Assembly (NCBI GenBank): GCA_946800325.1
Contig: OX326959.1
Coordinates: forward strand, 31,968,527 to 32,032,526
Direction of reading: 5' to 3'
DNA: 64,000 bases
Origin: Luzula sylvatica
Lineage: Eukaryota; Streptophyta; Magnoliopsida; Poales; Juncaceae
Part shown: positions 49,352 to 62,423 of the stretch, piece by piece
How the letters are laid out: the number at the start of each line of letters is the position of its first letter
Position numbering within the stretch: the first letter of the stretch is position 1
The notes under the pieces: generated by a model
What the model was told of the DNA's origin: nothing
What the model saw: only the letters and a program-made list of their open reading frames with translations
The model's database searches: none
Made by a program: the position numbers and the translations under genes

Positions 49352-49592
49352 GTGCTGGTGTATCTGGTTTTTCTACAAGGGATTTAGTTGGCTTTCCTGT
49401 TTGTTAGCTTTGATTTTCAGTCCCCTCCCTTTCATTGCCTATTTTCCTCTTGAGTTTCATCTACCAGTTACGAGATATTTATTTACTTTTATTTTGGTTT
49501 AATATTCGTATCATTTGTGTATCCTTGTGTTGTACTTATTTTTTATTTGATTCTGCAAATTTCTGCGGACAACACGCTATCTACCTATCGAG

Positions 49593-49782
49593 CAGGGCCG
49601 GCTCAACCTTTTGAAAGGCTCTCGTCAAAATAATTATTGGGCATTTTTGTTACTTCCAATCCTACAAAAAGATTAAAAATTTATACCAATATATACACTA
49701 AAATAACTTATAAATTATAAAAAAAAAAGAAAATTCAAAACAACACTCTTAGGAGCAAAATTTCATTCGATATATATACATT
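49593..49782 (+). mobile_element. Possible hAT-type left end
   Basis: CAGGGCCGGCTCAACC followed by TTTTGAAAGGCTCT resembles the terminus of the hAT-like insertion at 56831 (CAGGGCCGGTCCGGCAATTT, then AAAGGCCTTTG). No matching right end was found. Confidence 0.4.
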
Positions 49783-50015
49783 GGGGAGTGCTATGATAGA
49801 TCCATTTTCTTATCATGGACCTATTTTTTTTTAAAAAAAAATTCGAATATTTGTAAAATAATGATATTTTTTGTAAGATTGTAGTGTATATTTATGATTT
49901 AATGTTATTCAAAACATAAATTTTGTAGAATTAATTAATAAATAGCTAAAATTCTTAAAATAATTTTTTGAAAATTGGTTCATGATAAGAAAATGGGTCT
50001 ATCATAGCACTCCCC
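49783..50015. mobile_element. 233 bp Mutator-type MITE with exact 9 bp target duplication
   Basis: About 40 bp near-perfect inverted ends start GGGGAGTGCTATGATAGA and finish TCTATCATAGCACTCCCC. ATATACATT is duplicated at 49774-49782 and 50016-50024. The interior is AT-rich and non-coding. Confidence 0.92.
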
Positions 50016-50024
50016 ATATACATT

Positions 50025-50673
50025 ACCTTCCAAACAAAATAATTATAGATAACAAAACAACACCATTCAAATAACGAGAAACACAATTTTTCCAAACGAT
50101 ATGAGATTTAACTTCCAACAACATGAATGAAATTGTACAATCAAAATTCAACTTCTACTTATAAAAATTAATGTTAACCTAAATAATCAGAAATGAAATT
50201 ATAATTTAGTAAGAGACGTACTAATTAAGTCAAATTAATTATTGAAAGAATAAATCAAGTAAAAAAAGCTTGGTACCTTCTCATGCATGAATATCAGAAA
50301 GAGAATGGAAAAACCCCTGCAATTTTGTTCCACAATTAGATACCCCCTAAATAGCAATAGCACACACAGATCTCAAGAGATCTCTACAGTGAATAGAGGA
50401 GATTATGCGGAGCGGAATAGGATGCGGATTTAACAAACTAACCCATTTACCCTTTTAACCTACCTGCTATACTATAACTAGTATATATTCAAGGGCCTTG
50501 TATGTTATTGGGTTCTCAACCATGACCTAAGGTCCGAAACAGCCTGTGTGGTTGGGCCGGCGCTGCTATCGAGAAACACTTATGGCGTCCCTAACCAATA
50601 ATACCTGCAATGGCTGAATTTGGAAAAACTAAGGGATGGCCACAACAAGTTTGATAGGTTTTCTGAATTCTAC
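50025..50673 (+). other. Upstream region of the ROP GTPase gene
   Basis: AT-rich distal part, then more mixed sequence from 50500. No gene is seen. Confidence 0.4.
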
Positions 50674-50682
50674 TATAAATAG
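50674..50682 (+). promoter_or_regulatory. TATA box of the ROP gene
   Basis: TATAAATAG lies 113 bp before the ATG at 50787, in a good position for a leader of about 80 bases. Confidence 0.7.
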
Positions 50683-50714
50683 AGAGTTGGTTCCCTTTCT
50701 TTTTCATTGTCTAG

Positions 50715-52359
<1,645 letters not shown>

Positions 52360-52559
52360 ATCCTTTTGAGTTAATCCATTTTGTAACTGAAGTTCAGATT
52401 AAAAAACAAAATTACCATCGCATCCAATTTACGCAACATCTCTTCAAATTCAATCTATTGAATAGAGTTTACCCAATTCATTGTAATCTTATGATTCAGT
52501 GAAATACTTTTCTAGTTGTTGTTGTTGATGATGTTGTTGCTGCGTAGTCTCGTTTGTGA

Positions 52560-52740
52560 ATAACCCGCAAATTCTCACAATGCGTTGTGATCTGATTCGA
52601 GTAGGAAACAAAGGTATTGCTGGTGTAGGACCCGCATGCTCATTTCAAGTGCGTCGAAGTTCATCAAGTTTGATAGGTCTTGCCATTGTGAGAATTTGGT
52701 CATTTAGATTGGCAATTATTGTGATCTGATTCGAGTTAAG
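52560..52740 (+). repeat. Scrambled copies of ROP exon-1 pieces downstream of the gene
   Basis: At 52623-52667, TGTAGGACCCGCATGCTCAT and TTC (near-copy of the P-loop exon) is followed by GTGCGTCGAAGTTCATCAAG, a near-copy of the segment just after the ATG, in swapped order. A further piece, TTTGATAGGT, matches the leader (50650). GTGATCTGATTCGAGT is repeated at about 52587 and 52722. Confidence 0.7.
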
Positions 52741-54310
52741 GGTGTAATGCTTTTGTTGTTGTATTTACTTTGTTTTGTAATTTTATTTTTGTGAGTTTAA
52801 TTACAAGAATTGTGATTTGGGTTCTTTTATATCATTTAGTTTATAATAGAATTCCTTTTATAATAAAATTATAAACGAAAGAATACGAATCGTGCTCTAA
52901 TTTATTATAAGACGAATCCCATAGAAATAATTCTTGTGGAGGATCTCCAATCTGGCAATCCGTAAGTTTTGCCTCCTTCAATATAACAACTGGTAATACG
53001 GTGCCCCCATTAGCGTGACACGGCTGGTGCAGCGATGGGAGCACTACAAACCCGGTTGTTCTGGTCTTGCATGTATTACTATCGCACGAGAAAAGAAGGA
53101 TCGGATATAATCAAGTTTCCATAAAAACTCAAGAGAGGTCGATTTGTTTGAAGCGCGAGCAAAATCTAAAACTCCCTACTCAGTTTAGGTATTGCGAAAT
53201 TATATTGGATATAAATTCGAATATTAATTAATTAATTGCGTTATCACGTACATAATCACTCAGAGTTATGGTAATTTAAGAGTGCTTAAATTGTATTGCG
53301 AAATTATAGATGTCTCCGTTTTTTTATGCTCGGGTAATTTTCTTTGAACAATATTATTATGGACTAATTGTTTTTATCAAATCATGATCAAAGTAAAAAA
53401 GTAATTTAAGAGTTTTTTCAGTTACATACATATTAATTGATATGTTTTAATAAAAAATAAATCATCATTCACAGAATAAAAAAAATCTAATTTATTTTAA
53501 AAAATACTCAATTTTTTTTTAAATGTATCATAAAATTGCCTATTATATATGTACTCTAATATTCAAACTTATAAAATTACATGCACAATAAAATCCGCCT
53601 GAACTTAAGTCAAAAAAATCATTACAAAAAATTTTGGGTATAATTCCAAAGAGGACATATATATTACACACCATTTCACAAAAATATCCTCGATACGTTA
53701 TCTTTTGATAATTAACAACTTAATTAAGAAGTAATTAATTCCCGTTTAAATTAACAAGTTCGAATTAACATCCATCCGAATTAACATTTCATAATTAATA
53801 TTTTTTAAATGTTAATTGAATGTTCTTCACGTTAATTAACTGTTAACAAAAAATGATATCATCGAGCATGTTTTTGTGAAATGTGGTGTACAAATATAAT
53901 TTCCCAATTCCAAACTGCCCAAAATTAAAAGATTCTTTTTTTTTTAAAAATTGTCAAAGAAAGAAAACAAAAAAAAATTACAAGTATAGAAGAAAAAAAG
54001 AATGGATCACGAGGAGAAAAAATAATAATCAAGAAGTATAAGTCTAACCATAAACATGTATTCATTTTAACAAATCACGTATAAAAAATTAAGGTCCATT
54101 ACAAAATATTTGCGATAGTTATATAAAATTGATTTTGGATCACGAGGAAATCACAAAAAGACAATGATTGGAGCATTAAGTAACTCATTGTTTTGCTCGT
54201 TTCTCCACATTTAGTAACTCATTGTTTTATTTTTTATTTTTTAAAGAAGTCCTAAAGTAACTTTGTTTTAAAATGAATCATAAACTCGGGAGAGAAAGCC
54301 AAACTTCCTC
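52741..54310. other. AT-rich intergenic region
   Basis: No supported gene. A 67-codon minus-strand frame (52841-53044) containing VVILKEAKLTDCQIGDPP looks protein-like but I cannot place it; a transposon scrap is possible. GGATCACGAGGA is repeated at about 54004 and 54138. Confidence 0.4.
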
Positions 54311-54320
54311 TATATAAAAG
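54311..54320 (+). promoter_or_regulatory. TATA box of the short secreted ORF
   Basis: TATATAAAAG lies 111 bp before the ATG at 54422, followed by an A/C-rich leader typical of plant mRNAs. Confidence 0.65.
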
Positions 54321-54421
54321 GGGCAGTTCTCCTAACAAAAACCAAACCAAAAACCTCTCTAGAATCTAGATAGTTGCAGAATTAGAGAATTAGAGAAAAT
54401 ACCAATTCGAATTTGAAAAAG

Positions 54422-54568
54422 ATGAACAAAATTGTATTTTGGATCACTTATGCGTTTCCTTTCCTCGTACGCGCGGTATTCTCGTGCCTCGATGCGGAAG
54501 CTCGGGCCCTCGGTTCGTCAGACTCGGACTATGATGATGTGCTCGATCTGGCTTCTATAGTATTGTAA
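54422..54568 (+). CDS. Putative 48-residue secreted peptide or first exon of a truncated gene
   Basis: ATG opens 48 codons. A hydrophobic N-terminus (MNKIVFWITYAFPFLVRAVF) looks like a signal peptide, with possible cleavage after Ala in SCLDAEA. The rest is an acidic stretch, SSDSDYDDVLDLASIVL. The TAA stop overlaps a near-perfect splice donor, TT|GTAAGTG. The stretch could therefore be a complete small secreted peptide or the first exon of a longer gene whose remainder is lost. No cysteine pattern or known peptide-hormone motif is present. It lies 320 bp from the 3' end of the leucyl-tRNA synthetase gene on the other strand. Confidence 0.45.
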   Translation: MNKIVFWITYAFPFLVRAVFSCLDAEARALGSSDSDYDDVLDLASIVL

Positions 54569-54888
54569 GTGTGACATTTCACATTTGTTAATCATGAACG
54601 ATTTGAAGTGTTTGTTAGTGTATATATTTGTATGTATTTTTTCTCTTTTATTTTATTTAATGTGATGTGTTCAGTAAGGATGATAGTGTAATTATGCTAT
54701 ACCAGTTACACACAATAAGGAAGTAAACAAATTAAATTACTGACAATTAATTAATGAGGAAAGTAAACATTCTTATTACACGTATCAATGAAATAAACAA
54801 AATGTTACAAACCATATAACAAGTCTTACAATTAAACTACAAAAAAAAAATTAATTACAAAAACCAAGTAAATACAACAACAAAAATA

Positions 54889-56829
54889 TTACAAATTATT
54901 CGCCCAAATTTGGGCAAACTCCTCTTTAATCATAAAAATCGCAACAGGACTTCCAGGCGAAGGAGGATTCTGATTAATCACGTCCACATAATTACCAGCC
55001 AATTGCAAATCATTTAAATTTCTAGCATCGAGAATCTCCAAAATCTCCACCCCCAATTGCCTCTTAATCAACTCTTTATTCTCCAAAAGCACTCCAATTT
55101 CCCCAAACGGCAATCTCGATGCCAAAGCTCCCAAACCCATCTCCTTCGTCTCGTCCTTTTTGAATCTCAAAAACGGCATGCAATTTTTCTGAACATGTTT
55201 GAAATTCGAATCTTGGCCAATCGAACTCGACTTCAACTCTTCCAATATTTCCTTATCGGGTCCGAACAAACCCGTTTCTTCATCGTATTTATTTCTCAAG
55301 ATTTTCAAGCACTCCTCTTTCCATCCATCATAAACCTCGTTAACATAAATCAAACCAACATTAAGTTTCCCCTGTTTCTGCAATAATTTCCTCGTCAAAA
55401 CAATCGTATCTTGTAAAAACTTATTCGCCAACCTCAAAGTCGGGTTCGGGTTTCCAGCCACGGGCCAACCAGCTTTGACCACGAACCCGTTTTTCTTCAA
55501 CAAATTCCTCCAGACATGTTCTGCATAGTGGGGACAAATCGGAGTAATCAACCTTGTCTGCACGTCCATAAATCGGGAAACCAATTCCTGGTTCATTCCC
55601 CCCGCCCCGCACGAAAAACGGTATTCATCCCTCGCAGCTTGCAGATCATAAAACCCGGTTTTCAAAGCATCTCTGAACATATACGTGCCGTAATTCTTCT
55701 CGGTCTCTCTCACCGCGAAATCCATCTCGTTTGCAAAAACCAGATCCGCATAGTTGCTTAACGGGCCGGGTCTGAGCACGGATTCCGAGGCAAGGACTTC
55801 CTCCATCCAAGCGAGCTCTTTCGTCAGCCTCAAAATGGCTGCATTTGCGGTTTCGAACACGAAATTCGCATCGTCCATGCCGTCCCCCGCATCGGCCAAT
55901 GAGAAGCGAGTAGCGTCAGAGGAGAATTCGTCTATGGCCTGACGAAGTGTCCAGAAATTTCCGGTGGATTTCGACATCTTCTCAGAATTCAGCATTAAAT
56001 GGCTGTTGCATCGGAATCCGCGTGGCCAGTGCTTTTTAGGCAAAAGAGCCACGTGATTGTATATGCAGAAAGTCAAATGGTTTTGGATCAACTCCTTACC
56101 CGAAACTCGTAAATCGAACGGGTACCAATACTCAAACTCGTTTTTCATTTTCTTCAACAAATCTTTGGAAATATCGGTAACGGGCTCGGACCCGTCACAG
56201 AAAATAAAATCCCAAATTTCGTCAGTCATTTGTTCGGGTTTAATCTCGCCCGTTTCGGATCCGTACATATCCCCGTTTTGCAATGAATGAGCCACAGTAT
56301 AATAAGCCATGTAAAGGGTAGAATCGGAAAGAGACTCGACCAAGAATTGCGGGTCGAAAGGTAAACGGGTCCCCAACCCGAAAGACCGAGAGCAAGCCCA
56401 TCGGTTGAGCCAGCTCAGCGTATGCTCGAAACCGTTTCGGGTTTCGAGTGAGAATGTGTTAATGGATTTCAAGCATTCTTCAGCTAATTTCTTCCATTCT
56501 TCTTCTTCATAAGTAACGTACCATTGATCTGTAAGGGCCACAACACACTCGTCCCCAGATCTAGACACGACTTTCCTCTCGGGTTCGGAGTACATCACGG
56601 CCAGACCCGCATCCAATAACTTGACTTTTATCAAAGGTTTTGCTTCTTGGACCTTTTTGCCTTCAAAATCCCCAACGAGCATCGTCCCTTCATTGAACCC
56701 TTTCAAGTAGGTTAATCTCTTTGCTTCAATTAGTTTCTCCTTATCGTTTTGGGATTTAATTTTCAAATCGGTACAGACTTTCTCGGCTGATTTATCGCCG
56801 AATCCGGGTATATTTATTATCGGTATGAC
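54889..56829 (-). pseudogene. Cytosolic leucyl-tRNA synthetase, C-terminal part (split gene)
   Basis: This is the downstream 647 codons (stop included) of the same gene as 57389-58648, separated only by the hAT-like insertion. It resumes at VIPIINIPGFGDKSAEKVC and runs unbroken to a TAA. It contains WACSRSFGLGTRLPFD, SDSTLYMAYYTVAH and the signature NSEKMSKSTGNF, which with HLGH forms the class I ATP-binding site. The anticodon-binding domain and a C-terminal part with NPPSPGSPVAIF follow. The eukaryotic/archaeal-type enzyme charges tRNA-Leu in the cytosol. Compared with my memory of other plant cytosolic enzymes, a Lys-rich stretch of about 20 residues after LLRKQ-like LLQKQ is absent. No introns are evident. 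Without the insertion the protein would be about 1064 residues, close to the family size. Confidence 0.93.
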
Positions 56830-56830
56830 T

Positions 56831-57388
56831 CAGGGCCGGTCCGGCAATTTTAAAGGCCTTTGACAAAAATATTAAAAGAATAATTAAAAAAAATATATTA
56901 TGTTAACTTAAATATAAATTTTTTTTTTCTAGTAAAAAATTAATAAAAATAAATTCAAAAATATAAAATCTTCAAATAAATCGAGGACAAATCGTCCAAA
57001 AATTGAGGAGTTAAATAAAAAAAAAACAAGGAGTTGAATCAAGAAATGGAGATGAAAGCCTTGTCTTTCATTAAACAAACATTTTTTGTTACCGCATTTT
57101 TATTTTTATGTTTTACAATTCCTAAAACTATCTAAAATTCCTAAAACATGATATTCTATATATTTTGGGCTTTACATAATTTTACATCAATATTTTCTAA
57201 AAATATATCTTTTCGGCTCATTATCATAAGATGTTGAGTTTTTCAGGCCATTTAGAGAACTCATTTTACTTGTCCTTCAAACTCCTTCTCTTCCTTATAC
57301 TATAATTTGCATAAAAAAATGTGGCTTTAGAAAATCGGTGGCCTTAGCTAAATGCCTCTCTTGCCAAAAGAGAGGGCCGGCCCTGGAC
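56831..57388. mobile_element. hAT-like insertion inside the leucyl-tRNA synthetase coding sequence
   Basis: The plus-strand left end starts CAGGGCCGGTCCGGC and the right end finishes GGGCCGGCCCTG plus GAC, giving inverted CAGGGCCGG termini typical of hAT elements. The target TATGACT is duplicated (56824-56830 and 57389-57395); the eighth base differs. The interior is AT-rich and non-coding. The insertion plus duplication changes the frame and adds stops, and no splice pair that would restore the frame was found at its edges. Confidence 0.85.
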
Positions 57389-58648
57389 TATGACTTTAAA
57401 AGGTAAGACCCATTCGTCTTTGACTCCGAATTTGGCTCGAAAACTTGGTTTCTCTACTAGAGCTTGCAGAGCCATGTAATCATCGGGGGAATCGCTCGGT
57501 ACGCTCGTAACGATACCGGTACCTTTATCGGTCAAAATGGTAAGCATGGGGAGAGAATAAATCACTTCATTAAACGCTAAAGGACTCTTCAAAGCCAAAC
57601 CGATTAAATCATAACCGTTGAGCTCAACCAAACAGGTTGGTTTTTCTGGTACGCGAGATAAGTTCTGGTACGCTAAATTCAACACAGCTCGTTCGGTCAA
57701 AATAAACACTTCGGTTTCGTTAATTTCGTATGCGCCATATTTTCCATCTGGTAAAACCCAACAATTTGTTTGACCGTACATGGTTTCGGATCTCAGAGTC
57801 GCGGCGGCCAAGAAGACCTTTTTGTCCTCCAAGGGTTTAAGCTTCTCCCCAAAAGGGTTTAACACCTCCATTTTGATCAACACGTAGTCTTGAGGCAGTA
57901 CTCCTTCGCCAGAAGCTCTGTCATGGTCAGCCCAGGGTTGACCATCGAGAGGAGAATAAATAGTTAATCGATTATCTTTGACTATTTTGCCCATGTTCTT
58001 TAATTTACGCATTTGCCACTGGACGAACGAATCGTAATAAGGATTTTTGTCCGTGGTGATGAAAGAACGTCTCCAATCACAAGATAGACCAAATGATTTC
58101 AAGTCTTGTTTCGTCAAGGGAGGGAAGAATTCGAGCCAGTGGTACGGATCGCTGAATTTCGCAATTTTGGCCATACCAGTTTTGGCTGCGGCTTTCGACC
58201 GTTTCGACTTGAATTTTTCGGGCTCGATGTTGGTGGATTCTGATTGGGTCGGGACCGGTACGGGTTCTTCGTCTTCTAGTGAAGGGAAATTAGGAGGATT
58301 ACCGAATTGGGCGATTTCTCTGGCGAGTTTATCTGCCGAAGCTTTGATGGGCATGCCGGTACAGTGAAACGCAAAGGGGAATAAAACGTTCTTGCCGCAC
58401 AATCGATGAAACATGGAAGCGAACTCCAATTTGGTGAGGGTGAAGGCGTGGCCTAAATGCAACACGCCATTCATGTAAGGGTAAGGGAAATTGCCGAAGA
58501 ATTTCTCGCCTTCTTTGGCCGGCCTCGTGCCAGGCTCCGCCTCGAACACCTTGTGTGCATCCCACAGCTCTTGCATTTCGTTTTGGATTTTGAGTAATTG
58601 GTCGCGCCGCGCAAAGCTTCGCGTGGATGTTTCTTGATTCGAAGACAT
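57389..58648 (-). pseudogene. Cytosolic leucyl-tRNA synthetase, N-terminal part (split gene)
   Basis: 420 codons from the ATG at 58648 to KVI, where the insertion begins; read-through adds 14 foreign residues and a stop at 57344. It holds FFGNFPYPYMNGVLHLGHAF, the HIGH-type motif (HLGH), then HCTGMPIKASADKLAREI, the editing-domain region (TLRSETMYGQTNCWVLPDG, TGIVTSVPSDSPDDY) and VKDEWVLPF. The start fits the family (SFARRDQLLKIQ). On its own it would lack the KMSKS loop and tRNA-binding parts, so it cannot charge tRNA. A (GA)n run (58841-58876) lies in the upstream region. Confidence 0.93.
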
Positions 58649-58838
58649 TTTTGCTGATTTGTTTTTGAGAAATTCCTATGAAATTAATTTTACTTGATGA
58701 AAAAAATCAACTTATTTTCTGATCTAAGAACATATATTTGAATTTAGTTGTCTACAAATTCATGCAAAAAAGAATTTATACGTGTACCTTATAAGTTGAA
58801 TAGATCTTTCATTAAGCTGAAAGAAGTGTAGAGGCGCC

Positions 58839-58840
<2 letters not shown>

Positions 58841-58876
<36 letters not shown>
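58841..58876 (+). repeat. (GA)n microsatellite in the upstream region of the synthetase
   Basis: About 18 GA units; on the minus strand a (TC)n leader-like tract, about 190 bp before the ATG. A TATA-like TATTTATAAA precedes it on that strand (about 58900). Confidence 0.9.
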
Positions 58877-58878
<2 letters not shown>

Positions 58879-58968
58879 ATAAAGGATGGTTTATAAATAT
58901 GGGAAATAACTAATAAGGAAAGGTTTAGAGCCATGACGATGAGTGGATAAAGGATGCTTATTTATAAA

Positions 58969-61434
58969 GAGAGTAACTAAAAAACTTGTACAAGTTGTGC
59001 TTTTTTTTTGCTTGTAAGTTTCTAACCGTTGGATTTTGCTCATGATCCGTGCCACAAGAAAAAACAGGCTCCGTTAGTTATTTTGACATCTCTCCGTCAG
59101 AAGGTTACCTCCAGTTTTCTTCTTCCGTGTCCTTCTTCTTCGTGTTGCCCCTTGTGCTCTTCTCTTCGAATCCACGGAAGGAAGCTCTCTTCCGCTTCTC
59201 AGCCATGCAAACGAGGATCCCACGAAAACCACTCCTCTCTCTTTTCCGATGGTGTTAATCGAGTTCAAAATAAGGCGCAATTTATGTTGAACGAGGCTAC
59301 TGTTACCATTTTAGCTAACCGGAGGAGTGTGAGTGTCGTAAGCTCACAATATTAGGTCGGGTTAGTGAAGAGGAATTCTTCAAAGCCCCATCACCATATT
59401 TTCTGAATTTCAGATGACATTGAGTATTGTGTTTATGTTTTGTATTAATATTCCCAAATCAATCACATTTTCTTTTTCTTTTTTCCTTTGTTGGATTTCA
59501 TGGATGATGTTGACATGGTTTTGCTACTTTGAGTGCAGACCGGTGCACATTACATGTTCGACAAAATGCTCCTCTTGCCTCTATAGAATGGCACTCGGTT
59601 TTTTTTTTTTTTTTTGAATGCAGACCGATGCACATTACGTGTTCGACGAAATGCTCCTCTTGCCTCTATAGAATGGTACTTGATTTTGTTACTTGGAGTG
59701 TAGGCCGGTGCACATTACGTGTTTGACGAAATGCTCCTCGAGCTCCAATTACAATGTTTCGATAATAAGTTGAACTTCCAATTACACAATGTTGAAAAAG
59801 TTTAGATTGTATTATGACTAATCTATGGTGTTGTAACAGTGACCGTGTATTATGGTTTTGAGTAATTAGGTTTTCATTGACTGTAATAGTGTTATGGGCC
59901 TCTAATTCTGATTATGTATTAGGGGAAGTAATTAGGTTTAAATATATTAGTGTTTACGCGTTGTATAATTTTATGTCGTGTACTATGAAATCAAATATCT
60001 AATATAATTTTAGATGTATATGTGTATCAAAACGACGGTACGGTACCGGTATTATTGTATTTGCATGATGCTTAAATAAGAACATACATTTAAATGATGT
60101 ACATAGGATTAAAAATATAAGGCACTAAAATTAATATTTTATTTTCATTTCACCACAAAACATATCATCTATTGATTATTTTTCATAAAAGATCTTAAAC
60201 ATCATCAGAAACAATTCATGTTTCAATTACAATCCTAATTCATAGTACAGCCTTCATTCAGCCTTATATACAATTCTATGCATTGTCAATGCTCATAAAT
60301 TTGCAAAATCACCCTAAAAACACTGAGAATTTTGCAATGTACTCCAACAAAGTCACTTTGTGCTTACACGGCTTGTATGCATGCCTCGATAAATTATTGG
60401 ATTATGAGCATGTCTCAACTCATTCATCGCCAATTTATGCAACTCGACCTCAATTCATCGGAACTTAATTGGAATTGGAGCTAGCTTGGCCTCTTGAGGA
60501 TAATTATGTGGCTTGGCATCTTCGAATTTTCATTGCCACCACCTATTTCTGAACGAAAAGAACAAAGAATCAGGGACATTTTGCAAAAAAAAATAAAAAA
60601 TCACAAAAAATGTTTGAAGGAATGGTGATAGTTATGTTCTACAAATTAAGTTGAGAACCATTCTATAGAGGCATGGGGAGCATTTCGTCGAACACGTGTT
60701 GTGCACCGATCTGCACTCCAAGTACAAACATCAAGTCAACATTGATTGTTAATAACCTCAATTAAGACCAAAAAGATTCAAAATTAGTCAATTTGTTAAA
60801 CAAAAGTTATAAAGAAAATAATAAAATCAGCAGGAAATATTACTGAAAGTAAACAATTCCTGCAAAAAAACTGGAAATGAATGCGATGATGAATATACTG
60901 TTAATTTTGCAGAAAGTTTAATCTCGAAATTAATCAGTAAGTAAATTAAATACTAAAAAAATCAGTACCTCTTAGATTTGGGCATGTTCGAGAGTTGAAA
61001 TAGAAAAAGAAAAAGAAAAAAATCTTCGTAGTGACCAAAATTGGTTCTATATCCCTCATCCATTCAAATAGCCACAACCATTATTTCACCATACCTTCGC
61101 GACAACTGAAAGGATAGAATGCTCCTTCCAAATGCTTCTCGTGCAAGAGAGAATTATCACCATCGTCTCCTGTGAGAAAGGCTTTGGGATGAGCGGCGTC
61201 GCTGGAGAGAGTTGGTCTGAAAGTCGCTCGAGAGAGGAGTTCGTGAGAGGAAGGTAACAAGCGAGAGAATGTTTTGACTGAGAAGGATGGTTCTGACGGA
61301 GCTCTTTTTAAGTAAACGGAGTGGTAAACGGAGTGTGTATTTGAAAGCTTTGGACGAATCCTACAGTGGATCATACGGTTAAAAATTTACAAGCAAATAA
61401 GATGTACAACTTGTACAAGTTTTTAGTTATTCTC
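58969..61434. mobile_element. 2.5 kb Mutator-like TIR element with possible captured gene pieces
   Basis: The left end reads GAGAGTAACTAAAAAACTTG, then TACAAGTTGT and GCTTGTAAGTTT. The right end is its inverse. TATTTATAAA is duplicated exactly at 58959-58968 and 61435-61444, fitting Mutator-type 9-11 bp duplications. Inside the ends both sides carry CTCCGTCAGAA and serine/proline-rich CT tracts. The middle holds three tandem ~80-95 bp copies (about 59536, 59619, 59699) and one inverted copy (60655-60720). No transposase (MULE domain) was recognised. Confidence 0.8.
59536..59745 (+). repeat. Three tandem ~82 bp units inside the Mutator-like element
   Basis: Each unit holds GCAGACCGGTGCACATTACG, then TGTTCGACGAAATGCTCCTC; the first two also hold GCCTCTATAGAATGG. 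One frame gives AHYVFDEMLLLPL followed by a TAG. AxxVFDEM is reminiscent of a pentatricopeptide (PPR) motif. An inverted copy at 60655-60720 gives AQHVFDEML. A captured PPR fragment is possible but not proven. Confidence 0.6.
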
Positions 61435-61537
61435 TATTTATAAATATTTATAAATATGGGAAATAAGTATCTGGTTTCGAAGGAGAAGAATTCTGTGGAT
61501 ACTACTATCCGAGAAATCAAATCCGGGTTTATTTTAT

Positions 61538-62239
61538 GGAGAATTCTTGAAAAATCCCCTAACTTTTTTGGAATTCCTCAAAAACCTCCTAACTTTTTTG
61601 ATTATTTGAAAAAACCCCTATAAATTGAATTTAATTCTTAAAAAAATCCCTACCAATGTTAACTTTAACATTCCATCCAATTTTCATTTTTTTGGACAAA
61701 AATACCCTTCTTGATTTTCTTTTATAAATTCTTTTATTCAATATAAATTAATAAATACATAAATAAATTAAATATTTCATGATAAATATTTCACGTTGTT
61801 ATAATTAAAAATAGTTTATGATAATATTGTACAACTCACTATTTTATTTTTACTATTTATAATATATATATTAAGTATTATTTTATTAAATAAATACTAT
61901 TTCACATTACATTTTTAAATTTTACATGGAATAAATTTATATAAAAATCATACAATAAATTATAGAATAGAATAATAAATATCATCTTATAATATTATGA
62001 AATATTATATTGTAAAATATTATTTATTTATTAGTTTATAGAATGAATTCAATTATAAAAGAAATTGTGAGGGTATTTTGGTCTAAAAAATAAATAATTT
62101 GGATGGGAAATGAATGATAACACTAGTAGGGGTTTTTGAAAAATTAAACTCAATTTATAGGGAATTTTTCAAATAATTAAAAAGTTAGGGGGTTTTTGAG
62201 AAATTCCAAAAAAGTTAGGGGGTTTTTGAAGAATTTCCC
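61538..62239 (-). mobile_element. 702 bp Mutator-type MITE, copy 2 (inverted relative to copy 1)
   Basis: The ends are GGAGAATTCTTGAAAAATCCC and the inverse GGGTTTTTGAAGAATTTCCC with tandem CTAACTTTTTTGG-type subterminal repeats. TTATTTTAT is duplicated exactly (61529-61537 and 62240-62248). The body is the reverse complement of 16381-17069 with scattered changes. It ends 20 bp before the first ATG of the next gene's frame. Confidence 0.92.
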
Positions 62240-62423
62240 TTATTTTATTATCAAGTAAATGGAGAGAATCACCCTCATTAGAATATTCGTGTATAGATCA
62301 TTATGCTGCCACGTGGACAATCTCTCCTTCTACCAGACCCCTCGTCAGATCCTCTCCAGTTATCTTCCCCTTATCATCTTCCTCACTCTCTCGATGCTCC
62401 ATGGAATCCTCTCCAGTTCTGCC

